Positions 46,190 to 57,332 of a DNA stretch of 64,000 bases are shown here, piece after piece. The stretch's first letter is position 1. Each line of letters begins with the position of its first letter. The translations under genes and the position numbers were made by a program. Source of the DNA: Protea cynaroides (taxonomy: Eukaryota; Streptophyta; Magnoliopsida; Proteales; Proteaceae); assembly GCA_028583415.1 (NCBI GenBank), contig CM053265.1, positions 30,373,343-30,437,342 of the forward strand, written 5' to 3'. Below the pieces are notes generated by a model, which worked only from the letters and a program-made list of their open reading frames with translations, ran no database searches and was not told the DNA's origin.

Positions 46190-47370
46190 TGCTAGCTAAT
46201 ACACTACCTTTCCATGCCTTACCAGAATCTCATAAGGTCTAATATATCTGGGACATAGCTTTCCTTTTTGTCCGAACCATTTTAAACCGCACATAGGGGA
46301 TATTTTCAGAAATACCTTATCACCTATGGTGAATTCAAAGTCTCGGCAACAACTGTCTACATACTGTTTCTGATGGTTCGGAGCTATTCTGACCCTTTCC
46401 TTGATTATGTCGACTACACGATAGGTTTCTTCGACAAACTCTGGTCCAACAATTCTCGGCTCTCCAACCTCGTTCCAAAATAAAAGAGTTTGATACTTTC
46501 TACCATACAGTGCTTCATAGGGTGACATATGTATAGTAGCTTGATAGCTGTTATTATAAGAGAACTCGATCCATGGCAACTTCTCATCCCATAATCCCTT
46601 GAAATCAATCACACAAGCATGAAGCATGTCTTCTAGAATCTGGATAGTGCGCTCCGACTGTCCATTGGTTTGAGGGTGAAATACAGTACTGAACTTCCAC
46701 GTTGTACCCATAGCCTTCTGTAATCCTTTCCAAAACTTTGAGTAAAATGTGGGTCTCTATCAGACACGATGGTTTCAGGTACTCAATGCAATCTGACAAT
46801 ATTATCCACATACAGCTTAGCTAGCCTCTCCAGAGTATACTGAGGTCGTATAGCTATGAAATGAGCTGTCTTAGTCAAGCGATCTACAATTACCCAAACT
46901 GCATCAATTGCTTTAGAAGTCAATGGTAATCCATGATGAAGTCCATAGTAATGCAGTCCCATTTCCATACGAGTTTAGGTAGTGGTTGTAACAAGCCTGC
47001 AGGTCTTTGATTTTTTCCTTACCCATTGACAATTTAGGCATTGAGACACATATTTAGCTATGTCTATTTTCATTTTTCTCTCCCAATATAGTTTCTTCAA
47101 ATCATGATACATCTTTATACTCCCAGGATGTACTGAATAAGAAGTAGAATGTGCTTCCCTCATTAGTCTGTGTCTGATATCTAAATCTTCACTTTCAGGT
47201 ATGCACACTCTTCCCTTGTATCTTAGTACTTTTTCAGAGTCCAAAGTGAAATCAGGAGTAGTCCTACTTTTTTCTAGGTCTTCTTGGATTGTCCTCAAAT
47301 GGGGGTCTGATTGGATTGTTGTTTTCAGTTCGTCTATCAGATCAGGTATAATCTTCAATGTAGTGAACGT
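46190..47370 (-). pseudogene. pol: integrase
   Basis: The N-terminal zinc-binding part is visible (HRLMREAHSTSYSVHPG, then CLNCQWVRKK at 46975-47358). In the core, the first Asp (MDFI near 46930), the second (IVSDRDP near 46750) and the Glu (QSERTIQILEDML near 46640) are all still present, although spread over several frames. The C-terminal part (MSPYEALYGRKYQTLLFWN, then GPYEIL-type sequence) is at 46196-46540. At least one TGA stop (RLH*VP near 46795) and several frameshifts break it. Confidence 0.88.
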
Positions 47371-47479
47371 ATTTAAGAATCGATGAATAAACCCTAGGTC
47401 GGTCGATCCACCTTGTTTATCTATTACAACCTACTTATCACCATAATTAAATATTCTTCTTGCAACATACATTGATGCA

Positions 47480-48050
47480 TTTATGCTAATCTTCATTAGG
47501 CTTCTTTAACGCTATCCTGCTCAGTGCGTCGGCAACTACATTAGCCTTTCCTGGATGATACTGGATGTCATAATCAAAATCTTTTAACAATTCCAGCCAT
47601 CTTCTCTGTCTCATGTTTAAGTCCTTTTGGGTGAACAGGTGAGTGAGACTTTTATGGTCTGATTTAATTTGAAATTTCTCTCCATATATGTAGTGTCTCC
47701 ATATCTTGACATCATGTACCGCCGCAGCTAACTCTAAGTCATGAGTAGGATAATTCCTTTCGTGTACCTTCAGTTTCCTTGAAGCATACATAATTACTTA
47801 CTCTCCTTGCATGAGTACACATCCCAAACCCAATCCAGAAGCATCGATGTGTAAGGTGAATGGCTGTCCTGGTACCGGAATAGTCAAGATTGGTGTCGAT
47901 ATTAACCTTGCTTTCAGCTTTTGGAAACACTCCTCACACTTATTAGTCCAAACAAACTTTTCTCTTTTCTTAGTTAAACTAGTAAGAGGTACGGCTATCC
48001 TAGAGTAATCTTCTACGAATCATCAATAATACCCAGCTAAACCTAAAAAA
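47480..48050 (-). pseudogene. pol: RNase H
   Basis: DASGLGLG near 47840, LAAAVHDVKIWRHYIYG and DHKSLTHLF near 47680, and DYDIQYHPGKANVVADALSR near 47540 are the usual Ty3/gypsy RNase H landmarks. The longest intact stretch is 47486-47791. A stop lies just before it, near 47793. Confidence 0.88.
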
Positions 48051-48895
48051 GTTCTAATTTCTGCAACGTTCTTAGGTGCTTTCCATTTCACAATAGCATT
48101 AATCTTACTGGGATCCACTTTAATTCCTTCAGCTGATACTACAGGGCCTAAGAAAGCTACTTTATTTAGCCAAAACTCTCATTTAGTAAATTTGGCATAA
48201 AGCTTCTCTTTTCTCAGTCGCAGAAGAGCGACTCTAAGATTTGTTGTATGATTCTCTTTTTCCTTGGAGTAGACTAGGATGTCTTCTATAAACACAATGA
48301 TTGATGTATCCAGCATGTCATGGAATACCCAATTCATGAGTTCTATAAAAGTTACAGGGGCATTAGTCAATCCAAAATATAGAACTACAAACTTGTAATG
48401 TTCATATCTGGTTCTGAATGCTGTCTTCGGAATATCGTTGTCCTTTATCTTCAACTAATGATATCCTGACCGAAGATCAATCTTGGAGAACACCTTGGCA
48501 CCTTGTAACTGGTCGAATAAATCATCGATCTAAGGCAATGGATATCGATTCTTGATCGTGAGTTTGTATAATTCTCGATAGTCTATATGTAGTCGAACGC
48601 TATCGTCCTTTTTCACGAACAATACTGGAGCTCCACATGGTGATATACTGGGTCAGATATAACCCTTGTCCAGTAACTCCTGTAATTAAACCTTCAGTTC
48701 CTTCAATTCAATAGGAGCCATTCGATAGGGTGCCTTAGATACAAGTACAGATCTGGGTATAAGGTCTATAATAAACTCTATCGCTAGATCTGGTGACAAT
48801 CCTGGTAAATCTTCAAGAAATACATTCAAAAATTTACGTACAACTCCAATGTCTTCCATTCGTGGTGTTTCTTTGGTGAGGTCAACCACGGACAC
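48050..48895 (-). pseudogene. pol: reverse transcriptase
   Basis: Landmarks in order are LVSKAPYRMAPIELKEL (about 48720), a CGAPVLFVKK-like segment (48620), a KIDLRSGYH segment (48470), PKTAFRTRYEHYKFVV (48410), YFGLTNAPVTF (48360), and VFIEDILVYSKEKE (48260), where Ty3 elements have YxDD. The first catalytic Asp of that pair has become Glu. Several stops separate the pieces, so it is not functional. Confidence 0.9.
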
Positions 48896-49400
48896 TATGT
48901 ACCCAACTCCTCATTTCTCAAGGCATTTCCTAGCCTTTAATGCAGAAAGAATGAGTTTTCACTTGGGAGGAAGTTTGGTTCTTGAAAAACAGAATTCTAC
49001 TCCTTCCTTGTCCTTAAATGATATCTTCTTTTCAGCACTAATCAAACTTGTAGAATGCTGGGAAAATAAGTCCATACCTAAGATGATGTTGAAGTCTACC
49101 ATCTCGATTGTACTAGGTTTGCATCCAAGTTTCGTCCATTTATGAAAAGTAGACATGGTCCAAACCTTTGTCTAGTTCTGTTTCTAATCCCATAGGTGAC
49201 CTGACTAATAGCTTATAGTCTAAAGGTCTGAGGGGCACATTTATTTTCTTTCCAAAAGACACAGATACAAATGAGTGGGCCGCTTTAGAGTCGAAAAGTA
49301 CTTTGGCAGGTATATCAGCCATAGGTACGATACCTATTATTTCACCTAGATTAGTCTACATGCTCACACAAGACATTACAAAACATAAGGTTGGTTCATA
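48896..49400 (-). pseudogene. Aspartic protease region
   Basis: VLFDSKAAHSFVSVSFGKK (about 49250) is the protease active-site region, with DSK where DSG is required. The following DFNIILGMD motif (about 49080) is typical of the protease second half. The copy at 63211-63480 has DSR at the same place. Both come from a G-to-A change in the Gly codon. Confidence 0.85.
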
Positions 49401-50735
49401 CCTATTACCACATTTGGTGATACGGCAGCATCTTTAGAGATGACTGCATAAAGCTTTCCTTATTACAGTTGCTTCCTTGGTTTAGGGAAATCCCTTGAAT
49501 AATGCCCCACTTGATCACAGTTGAAGCATTTGACTCCAGCATTACCTTGCTTCTACTGAAGTTATGCGGTTGGAGTAGTCTTCGCTGCTGTATTGAAGCC
49601 TTGACTATGAAATGGGTTGAAGGTCTTTGAATTTCCTCCATTAAATAAATTTCCATTAAGCCTCCTTATACCTCTATTTTGAGCAAAGTAACTCTCCTTT
49701 CACTAGACTACAAAACTCATACTATCTGCACAGCTTCATTGTATATCTTCTTTTTCAGTCCCAACACATGCTCTCAGATACTTCCCCTAAGTCCCATGAT
49801 GAACCTGTGGGTCTTAGTATCTTCTTCATGCATATTGGCTAGAGCAAAGAAGAATAAATCTTCATTGCACTACTGATAAGCATCAACAGTCATCTGTCCT
49901 TGATATAAGCTCAGGAAATCTTTCTCCATCTGATCCCTGAAACTCTTGGGGAAATATTTCTAGAAAAAAGCTCCTTTAAAGATAGCCCAGGTCAGATGGG
50001 TGTGCTTGGTCAATAGATAACCTCGAATAGATTTCCACCAGTGATGTGCATTACCTTTCAGTATAAAAGTGGCACATAACACTTTCCCCTCTTCAGTAAT
50101 AGCCATCATCATAAAATTTCTTTCCATCTTGTCAATCCAATGAGCTGGCCACAATGGATCTAATAGCTTTCCCGTGAACTCCTTTGGTTTCATCTTTAGG
50201 AATCTCTCTATCAGCCTAGAGTGATCAAGCTAATTCTGTGCATAATACCCATATATTGGTAACTAGTTATGGTAGCTTCCCTGGTTACGAGTCCCTTACT
50301 ATACTTTAAATTTTTGCACTGGGGTATGCATTGCTGGAGTCTGCTATACTATGGGTACAATATTGTTTTCCACTAGTGCAATGGAAACCATATTATTGAC
50401 AATGGTGCAGAAGGCACAATGCTACTACCAGGAGGTGTGGGCATGGTATTTATAGCTGATGGTGCAATCTCCAAGGTAGCTTGCATGTTTGTCTGCATTT
50501 GATGCAACTGTTGTACTTGTTGTGCCAAATTCATTACAACAGTAGCCAAGTCTATTGATGATGCTGGTAAATTAGTTGGATTGGCATGGGTGTGAACATC
50601 CTGAGGCCTAACATTTTGATTCCAATTATCTTCTCCTTGTCCTTCTTGGTTTTTCATTGGCATTGACCTCTCCATAGGTGGTGGTGGAGGTGGGCTTGTG
50701 TTCCATCCCCTTCTACCAGATTTATGCCCAGCCAT
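49400..50735 (-). pseudogene. gag
   Basis: The start at 50735 (MAGHKSGRRGWNTSPPPPPP) opens a Pro-rich N-terminus. The retrotransposon gag core lies near 49960-50193 (EFTGKLLDPLWPAHWIDKM, then ATFILKGNAHHWWKS). The zinc knuckle is near 49500-49535: CFNCDQVGHYSRDF, so the fourth ligand Cys of CX2CX4HX4C is Phe. Several frameshifts break it. The nucleocapsid-like region ends near 49480. Confidence 0.85.
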
Positions 50736-51612
50736 TTCAACTCTTGGATAGAATAGCGTTGGAAAGGGCTAAAACATGTGAGACAAGGTAAAATAGTAGT
50801 ATCGTGCTAGTCCCACAACAGGAGGAACAAATTACGAAGTGTTAAGTCTAACAAAATGATAATAGGCAACAAAACAATTGTGTGGTCAATATTGTATGGT
50901 GCTTTACATGCAACCATAGGTTCGACCATACGAACCCTGGCAACTTCCCGAGACCCTATGGTAGAACGTATGGTCGATCGTGTGGTCGACTATTTTGGTT
51001 GAATTGTGTGATCGCACGATTCAAAAACCAGATTTTTAAACATGTTTCGAAACTTTTCCCTCTCATTCTCTCTTGTTTTACTACGGTCTCAACTCAACTC
51101 ACCACCACTGAGTTGCTACAGCGTCAATCGCATGAATTGATTGGTTTTTTCTTCGATTGACAACTTCCATTCTATTCCTCAAGGTTTGTTCTCTATTCCT
51201 TTCTTACTTTTAGGCTGTTATACCTAGGTTTTCACCACTTATAGGGTTTTCTTTCAATTAAAATTTATTTGACCAAAAAAATTTGATTTTTATTGGTGTT
51301 CCTTGCTATTGCCCACCCAATGGATAAAGCCCTCAAGAAAATTTGAGTTTCATTGGTTGGTTTGGTCAGAAGTTTGAAAATCCCAATTTTAACCTAGAAA
51401 TTAGGGGTTTTTCTGAAGTTTTGAATTTTCTTCAAATTCAATCAATTAGTTGAAATTTTTTATTAAATAAATCTTGCAGGATGGTTTGTGACCCATGTAG
51501 GTCCTCTTGCCCAGGTATTTCAGTAAAAAATGAGGCTTTTCCCATTTTACGCCGTTATGCTACCCAAATTTCTTACTTTCTAACTTGTTTTTTTTTTTTT
51601 CTTACACTTATC
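50736..51612 (+). promoter_or_regulatory. Spacer between gag and aORF, with palindrome cluster and aORF leader
   Basis: 50884-51020 holds GGTTCGACCATACG, CGTATGGTCGATCG and GTGTGGTCGACTATT, with the ATGG/CCAT flanks of this element. A TTTTTAAACAT TATA-like box is near 51030. A leader with GAGTTGCTACAG (51110), a pyrimidine stretch and an acceptor-like end before ATG 51613 match the upstream region of aORF copy 1. gag starts on the opposite strand at 50735, so the two genes diverge from this block. Confidence 0.55.
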
Positions 51613-52865
51613 ATGGCCTGTACAAAGATGCCCATACCTTATGATTCATCTTTCTTCCATTCTTCTAAAGCTAAGGCTCAGTATCCTTGGTATTGATAGA
51701 AGAAAGTTGAAGTGGGTCGGTTCGTCAACCTATTGGGCCTTTGCCCTTTTTCATGTAGAGAGGGCATTTGGGGGTATGGGATGGCTTCTTGTGACCTAGA
51801 ATGAGGGTTGTACTAGACCAGAGTTGGTCAAGTATTTTTATTGCAACATGCAGTTAGAAGGTGTCCCAGAGGACATAGACAATGGAAGAGAGCTTTGGAT
51901 CACCAGTTGGGTGAAAGGGATTCTTATTTCTTTCAACACCCAACAATTGGCAGATCTTCTAGGTATCTCGAGTGCTAGTCCATTGGTATACTTCTCTCCT
52001 AAAGAACCTAAGTTCTTATCAGATTTGATGTGCACAAAGGTGTGCAGTCAGATTCTTCGCTACTACAGCTAGGAAATGAAGGCCATTAATCTATGTCCTA
52101 AGCCACGGGTATACTGCAAGATTATCTAGCATAATCTTATCCCTCAGAGTGGACATTACGAGATGGTCTCACAACTAACCCAGTTCCTACTATACTACAT
52201 CTGCAAGACAACCTGTTTGTCTCCCAGACATTATCAACTGGACTATGCATGGAGCCATGACACCTGGTTCGAAGGGTAACCTACCCTATGGACGATTGAT
52301 CACCACTCTACTCTCTTGCCTATAGGTGAACTTAGAGGATGAGAGGATCTATGAGGACACCTTTTTAGCTGACCTTGACTGGGATGCTATTTACAGGATG
52401 GGGATGAGAGAGATACAGGTTAGTGACGACAAGAGGAATGCCATTAGACTTCCCCTTATTTGGTTGGCCATAGTAGATGCAGAGGCGACAGCAGCGGCAG
52501 CATCAGAGGTTGATGATGAGGATGATGACCGGATGTATATGGATGTGGATGCCATACCTCCTCCATCACCATAGCATTCTATAGGAGCTGGCCCTTCTTC
52601 GACTTCTCACTCGGCTGGTCCTTCACTCCTATCATCGGATGACATGATGGCGCTACTACATGAGATCAGTGATGCTTAGCGTGCTACAGATCAGTGGGTA
52701 GGAGAGATCCTAGACGCTCAGCATGCGACTGATGAGTGAGTAACGAGTCTCATCGAGAGTCTCCTAGCGACCTAGACATAGGTAGCCTAGCTTACGAGGG
52801 TCTATGTCGAGGACTATGATCGAGACCGGGAGGCACCTCCTCTTCCTACTCCTCCAATGCCATGA
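51613..52865 (+). pseudogene. Antisense gene (aORF) copy 2, putative plant transposon protein
   Basis: It begins MACTKMPIPYDSSFFHSSKAK and breaks by stop and frameshift. It continues at 51824 (VKYFYCNMQLEGVPED, then SWVKGILISFNTQQLADLLG), then IPQSGHYE near 52145 and NLPYGRLIT near 52285. The acidic segment DDEDDDRMYMDV follows near 52520, and a VEDYDRDREAPPLPTPP end stops at TGA 52863-52865. All blocks are collinear with copy 1, including the coiled-coil-like C-terminus. It is transcribed against the element and ends 265 bp from the primer site. Confidence 0.75.
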
Positions 52866-53129
52866 TAGCTTTTTATTTTTCTTTTGTTTATACTACAGAG
52901 TAACTGTCCGGATTGTGGACCATACTCTGCTTCAGATATATATTTTTTATTTTTGATTCGGCATATATATAATTGTTTCACCTTTACAATACGTGCATTA
53001 TTCTCTTCCTTAGTTTATGTCTCAAATAATAAGATGCTTATGATGTTTTTGTATTATAGCTTTTAATTTATCCTAACTCAATTCATAACTCATGTGGAAG
53101 TATTCAAGTTTAATGGGTAGAGCCCGAGA

Positions 53130-53141
53130 GCTCTGATACCA
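53130..53141 (-). other. Primer-binding site (tRNA-Met)
   Basis: The minus strand reads TTTGGTATCAGAGCTC three bases after the LTR end, a perfect match to the 12-nt plant initiator tRNA-Met primer site. Confidence 0.92.
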
Positions 53142-53415
53142 AATTATCACACCCTAATTCTGGACTAACCAGTAGTGTGATAAACCATCATAAAATCAAT
53201 GGTTCAACCAGGATCTCGTATAGGCCGTACCCACCATATTAAACCAAACCCATTCCACAATAATAATTAGAGATAATAAATAAAATAACAGAAGTCTTTA
53301 TAAATTATGAACTGAGGTCTAACAGTGATAAAATAAATATTTAATCCAGTTGTCTCCAAATAACTCAAGACATAGCATAATTTAATCCATTACATGTTCC
53401 AATATTCAAATATAT

Positions 53416-53541
53416 CTAAATTAATAAAAAAATACAATGGTTGCACTCGCATGACGGCTCGTGTGCATCCTCCACAGCTTTCAATTCTATATACAAAGAA
53501 GCATTCACATAGTCAACTACAGTAGGACCTACAACATCTAC
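53416..53541 (-). pseudogene. LTR small reading frame, variant copy
   Basis: It reads PTVVDYVNASLYIELKAVEDAHEPSCECNHCIF, open from the acceptor-like TTTTTAG to TAG 53416-53418. It lacks about six residues in the middle but keeps CEC-x2-C. The stop lies three codons later than in other copies. Confidence 0.4.
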
Positions 53542-54479
53542 TAAAAATATTTGACGTCAAAAGAATGAGCACACACCATGGCTCAATGAGTAAACAAAAC
53601 AATGCACAAACATATGCATACATTAAATTCAACATCTTTGGTCTGGTTTTAAGTTTGTAACTGTGCTATAGAAAGGATTGGCGGCCACTGCACCTCTATA
53701 CACGCATGTGTAAATCTACCCAATGGATCAATCACCATTGCCATCCCACATGCACCCACAATGGAATAGAGATAGAGTTAAAGTGTTCGGATCATACACC
53801 ACCAATACTTCCTCTGATGCCCTACTTATACCAATACGTAAGCCCCTGCTGGAGAGGGCTTGCAAATTTAACTCGCAACTAACCAATCCTAATGCCATCC
53901 AAATGTATCCAAGGTCTCACCCCAGCATCCCTTACTACGTCCATAGAGATAAAGCTAAGGCCCCCTGGTCGAGACAATGACCACACAGTTCGAGACCATC
54001 TACCCTGATGCATTACGATGTAATAGTTCTGCTAAGGTAATGGCAATACGACGATGTCAATGTGAAGCTTGGTTTAGGGATCAAATACCCTTCCCCATAC
54101 AGTACACCAACCACACTCATAAATAAATGCCTATTCCTACCATCATCCACAATAAGATATAAAATAATAAAATAAAGATGCATGAACAGGAATAACAGTA
54201 ATATTGGATGACATGTGAGATGCACATTACAAACAAACAAGCATATTATCATTCATGGCATTGGACTTAATAAAATAAAGGTCGCTTGTTACTAACCAAA
54301 TAGTTTAGGTCTTGTTCCCTCACCTGTTAATTATATTTGATCTCCTTTCAAGCCTTGCAAATCTCTTTGAATCAATTTAGCAACCTAGGAATTATATGAA
54401 TTTAAATTAAGGTTCATGAGTGACAAGTTACAATAGACGAAAGTCAAAATAGACCACTGATAGGTGACTGATTGATCCT

Positions 54480-54640
54480 ATGGTGCATGTTAATGTCGAC
54501 CATATCACGTATGATCTACCCCCTGTGGTTGCACTATATGCGACCATACCTGCGACCACAAGTTTCTTGTATTCTTTTCGAATGGCTGTGGTTGACTCTA
54601 TCATCACCCTATAGTTGATCATAGCTGCAACCATATGAGT
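54480..54640. promoter_or_regulatory. Palindrome cluster 2, ATGGTCGACCAT subtype, decayed
   Basis: ATGTCGACCATATC, TATGATCTACCCC, TGCGACCATACC and GGTTGACTC correspond to 44935-45105. Several C-to-T/G-to-A changes have blunted the sites. Confidence 0.5.
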
Positions 54641-55134
54641 TTTGTCGGATTTTTAGTCCTCTTATGAGTTCTTCCTCTTGGCTCATCAACGGGATTCTCC
54701 CTAATGATCATTCTTTGGCCACAATTCTTAGTTTTTATTAGACTAAGTTCCCTAACCCATTCTCCATGATCCCCTTTGAGATTTGCTTAGAAAATCCCAT
54801 AACTGAATCCTCACATTGGGTTTGTATAACAATTTGCATTGGACACTCCTACTCTAGGTATTCTATGGCTACAAAGATAAGGTTCATATCTTACTTGTTG
54901 CAGAGAGTCTTCAGAACTCCTTCTCTCAGCCTTCTTTTTCAAATCTCATTCTCCTTCTTTTCCTCTTCCTTTCTCCCTTAAGTTTTAGGATTTGATAATG
55001 TTTCAAAAGGGTAAAAAAGGGTTGAGGGACATCCTTTATACAAAGAGAAACTCTCCATATAGAGCTCTCCAATAATAAGAATGAGATTCCCTTTGATTTG
55101 GAAATTTTTCAAATTCTGGAGTCAGATTGGGGTG

Positions 55135-55265
55135 CGTACTGCCAGAGGTACGATTGTAAAATCCATCGACTACAAGTATCAAAAGCATCGACCACACATC
55201 CCATTTTGAGTGGCCTTAATCCTTCATCATATGGTCGACCATACCTACTGATGTAGTCTATCATG
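55135..55265. promoter_or_regulatory. Palindrome cluster 1, ATGGTCGACCAT subtype
   Basis: CCATCGACTACAAG, GCATCGACCACAC and CATATGGTCGACCATACC, about 100 bp upstream of the TATA-like box at 55035. Confidence 0.5.
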
Positions 55266-55407
55266 CACTTAATTTAAAGTATTTTTGAGTTGATTCTCTT
55301 ACCTGGTCTCATGATTTTCTTCACACAGTTGGTCCACTCAATCCAGCTATGATGGGAAGACCAAGCACAACATGGTTAGACCGGGTTAGTAGAGTGCGGG
55401 TCTTACA

Positions 55408-55680
55408 ACATCCGTTGAGTCTAAGAATGATAATAGGATGATAAGAAATGGGAGCATCCATTGAGTCTAAGCATGAAAATAAGATCAGAAATAGGATCAT
55501 CTGTTGAGTTTAAGAAAGATAAGAGGTGAACAAGAAACGGGAGCATCCGTTGAGTCTCAAAATGATAACATATTGACAAGAAATGGGAGCATCCGTTGAG
55601 TCTATGCATAATAACAAACTGACAAGAAACGGGAGCATCCGTTGAGTCCAAGCATTATAACAAGTTGACAAAATATAGAA
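55408..55680. repeat. 46-bp tandem array in family C LTR (about 6 copies)
   Basis: Units carry GGGAGCATCCGTTGAGTCTA and a GATAACAAGTTGACAAGAAA spacer, with variants. A further copy is cut off at 43582, so the complete element was inserted in this array. Minus-strand open frames here are repeat translations. Confidence 0.88.
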
Positions 55681-56941
55681 GTATACATTAGGGTTTTAAG
55701 TAAGACAATAAAGCAAGAGTGTCAAAGAGACAAATAGTTAGGATAAGAATCCAAATAGTAAATTAAAAGAATTACTAACAAGAAATGAAAGATGGTTTAG
55801 AAATCAAGTTTCCTAGTACATAATGACTTAGCATGAAACAGGAATGAGATGATTTTGTTAAGGCCATAGCATTGAATTTTCATTGATATTTGTATAGCCT
55901 TGCAAAAATGTATATGAATTCATGTTCCTCAAAATGTCTTTAGTATTAATGCATGTTTGCTTGTATTATTTTACCAAGTTGATTATTCATTCTTTGAGCT
56001 TAGGCTCACTCCAATTGTTTCCAATGTTTATAGATAGGCATGATGAAGATAGTAAGAAGGATGATTGCAATGAAGTCCAAGTGGGTGTCTAGACCACTTG
56101 GCAACATGGATATTTAGGATTGAGATATTTTGCATTGTAAATTCCTCATGGGTTGCTGATTTTGGGTGTGGGCAGCAAGTTTTTGTTATATGAGCCCACA
56201 TTGTTTTGTAATTAAAGTAACTTAACTCTAGCTTTCAATAAAGCTCTTTTGGCCACCAGTTGTGTAATTAATATAAATATGTTTCCACTGCTTATGTTTA
56301 CTTTTTGTGATAGTTTTGGCATGATGGATGAATGATGAATGTTCTTTAAAAAAAAAGTATACAAGTTTTTTTTTTAATTTTTATGTGGTGTATTCTATTG
56401 ACCAATGATTTGTTTTCCATTCCTTGGGAAGGGTGCAAGTACTACGGTTGCAAAATTCATGAATGCCTCTGTCGTCTCTTCTGTGATACATATGGATGTC
56501 CAACCTCTGGAGAAAGATGTGCATGATGCTGACTGCGAGTGTGACGCATGTGTGTTCGAGTAGGAGAAAGCTTGAAGAGATTATGTGAAATTGGAAGAGA
56601 CCTATGTTTGGACTTATTTAGTTTTAGTTTCATTTTACAGTACTATTTGATGGCCCAACATTATTGGGTCAGATTTATGAACGGTTTTATGGTTGAAGTT
56701 GATTGAACCAGATTAATTTGTGATACAATGTTTTTTAATATATTTTAGGTATCATTATAAGCTCAGTTGAGTTAATTATTTTCGCTATTTCATTTACTCT
56801 AAATATTATTTTGTGACATTAGTCATGGTTGGGTTGGCAGAGGCATTCATCGCTTACGTGATTCTGGGTTGGACCGCACTAAAATGTATGTCGGTTTTGT
56901 CAGTTCTAAAATTTTACATATCATAAATTTAGGGTCTGACA
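55681..56941 (+). repeat. Family C LTR, 3' part
   Basis: It ends ATTTAGGGTCTGACA at 56941, followed by a tRNA-Met-like primer site. It carries an AATAAA signal (CAATAAAGC near 56240) and the small CEC reading frame (56432-56563). No GTCGAC clusters are seen. The same end recurs at 60383. Its left part lies beyond the inserted element, left of 43583. Confidence 0.7.
56432..56563 (+). CDS. LTR-embedded small protein exon, family C copy
   Basis: It reads GASTTVAKFMNASVVSSVIH, then MDVQPLEKDVHDADCECDACVFE, stop TAG 56561-56563. DNA identity to the family A copies is low, yet TVxxxMNA, MDV, the DVHD block, CEC-x2-C and the terminal VF are kept at matching spacing. This is the strongest argument that the frame is a real peptide. 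Start and upstream exon are unknown. Confidence 0.45.
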   Translation, partial: GASTTVAKFMNASVVSSVIHMDVQPLEKDVHDADCECDACVFE

Positions 56942-56944
56942 ACC

Positions 56945-56957
56945 TTGATATTAGAGC
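56945..56957 (+). other. Family C primer-binding site
   Basis: TTGATATTAGAGC lies three bases after the LTR end. It is the tRNA-Met site TTGGTATCAGAGC with two transition changes. Confidence 0.75.
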
Positions 56958-57332
56958 ACTAAGCTTTGTCCTACCATGCCAACTCAGACAATGTCATGAT
57001 TTATGTCAGTAAACTGAGCATTAGGATTGTAAAAATAGAAAGATCATAACTTGTAAATATGAAACAAAAATTTATTGTTGTGTGTTAATAAGCAAAAAAA
57101 AATAAAAAAATGCACAAGTTAATCTAGTTCAATTTAATGTGATAGGGAAAGATTAGATATTAATATGACCATAAACTAGTTAAATGAAAATTACTCTACA
57201 TAAAAGTGAAATATAAACAAACTAGGAAAAAGGAGTAAATTGTTCATCATGAGTATGGTTCACAAGTTAAACTATTACTAGCTGCATAAGTTAGCTGCAC
57301 AAGTAATAGAAAATATGTAGATCATCTCTACT

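Larger units (their letters stand above)
43583..55407 (-). mobile_element. Complete family A Ty3/gypsy chromovirus (Tekay/Del-like), decayed
   Basis: The order on the minus strand is 5' LTR (53145-55407), tRNA-Met primer site (53130-53141), an oppositely oriented gene (51613-52865), a regulatory spacer, gag (from 50735), protease, reverse transcriptase, RNase H, integrase, chromodomain, polypurine tract (45863-45873) and 3' LTR (43583-45862). Integrase after RT/RNase H makes it Ty3/gypsy. The chromodomain and 2.3-kb LTRs suggest the Tekay/Del lineage. The flanks are GCATC (43578-43582) and ACATC (55408-55412), a 5-bp target duplication with one change. All proteins carry stops and frameshifts. 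The LTRs differ at roughly one base in ten by eye, so the insertion is old. Confidence 0.92.
53145..55407 (-). repeat. 5' LTR of the complete family A element (2263 bp)
   Basis: On the minus strand it starts TGTAAGACCCGCACTCTAC at 55407 and ends GGGTGTGATA at 53145. It is collinear with 43583-45862. Palindrome clusters are at 54480-54640 and 55135-55265, and the TATA-like TTTGTATAAAGGATGTCCC is at 55028-55044. Confidence 0.92.
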
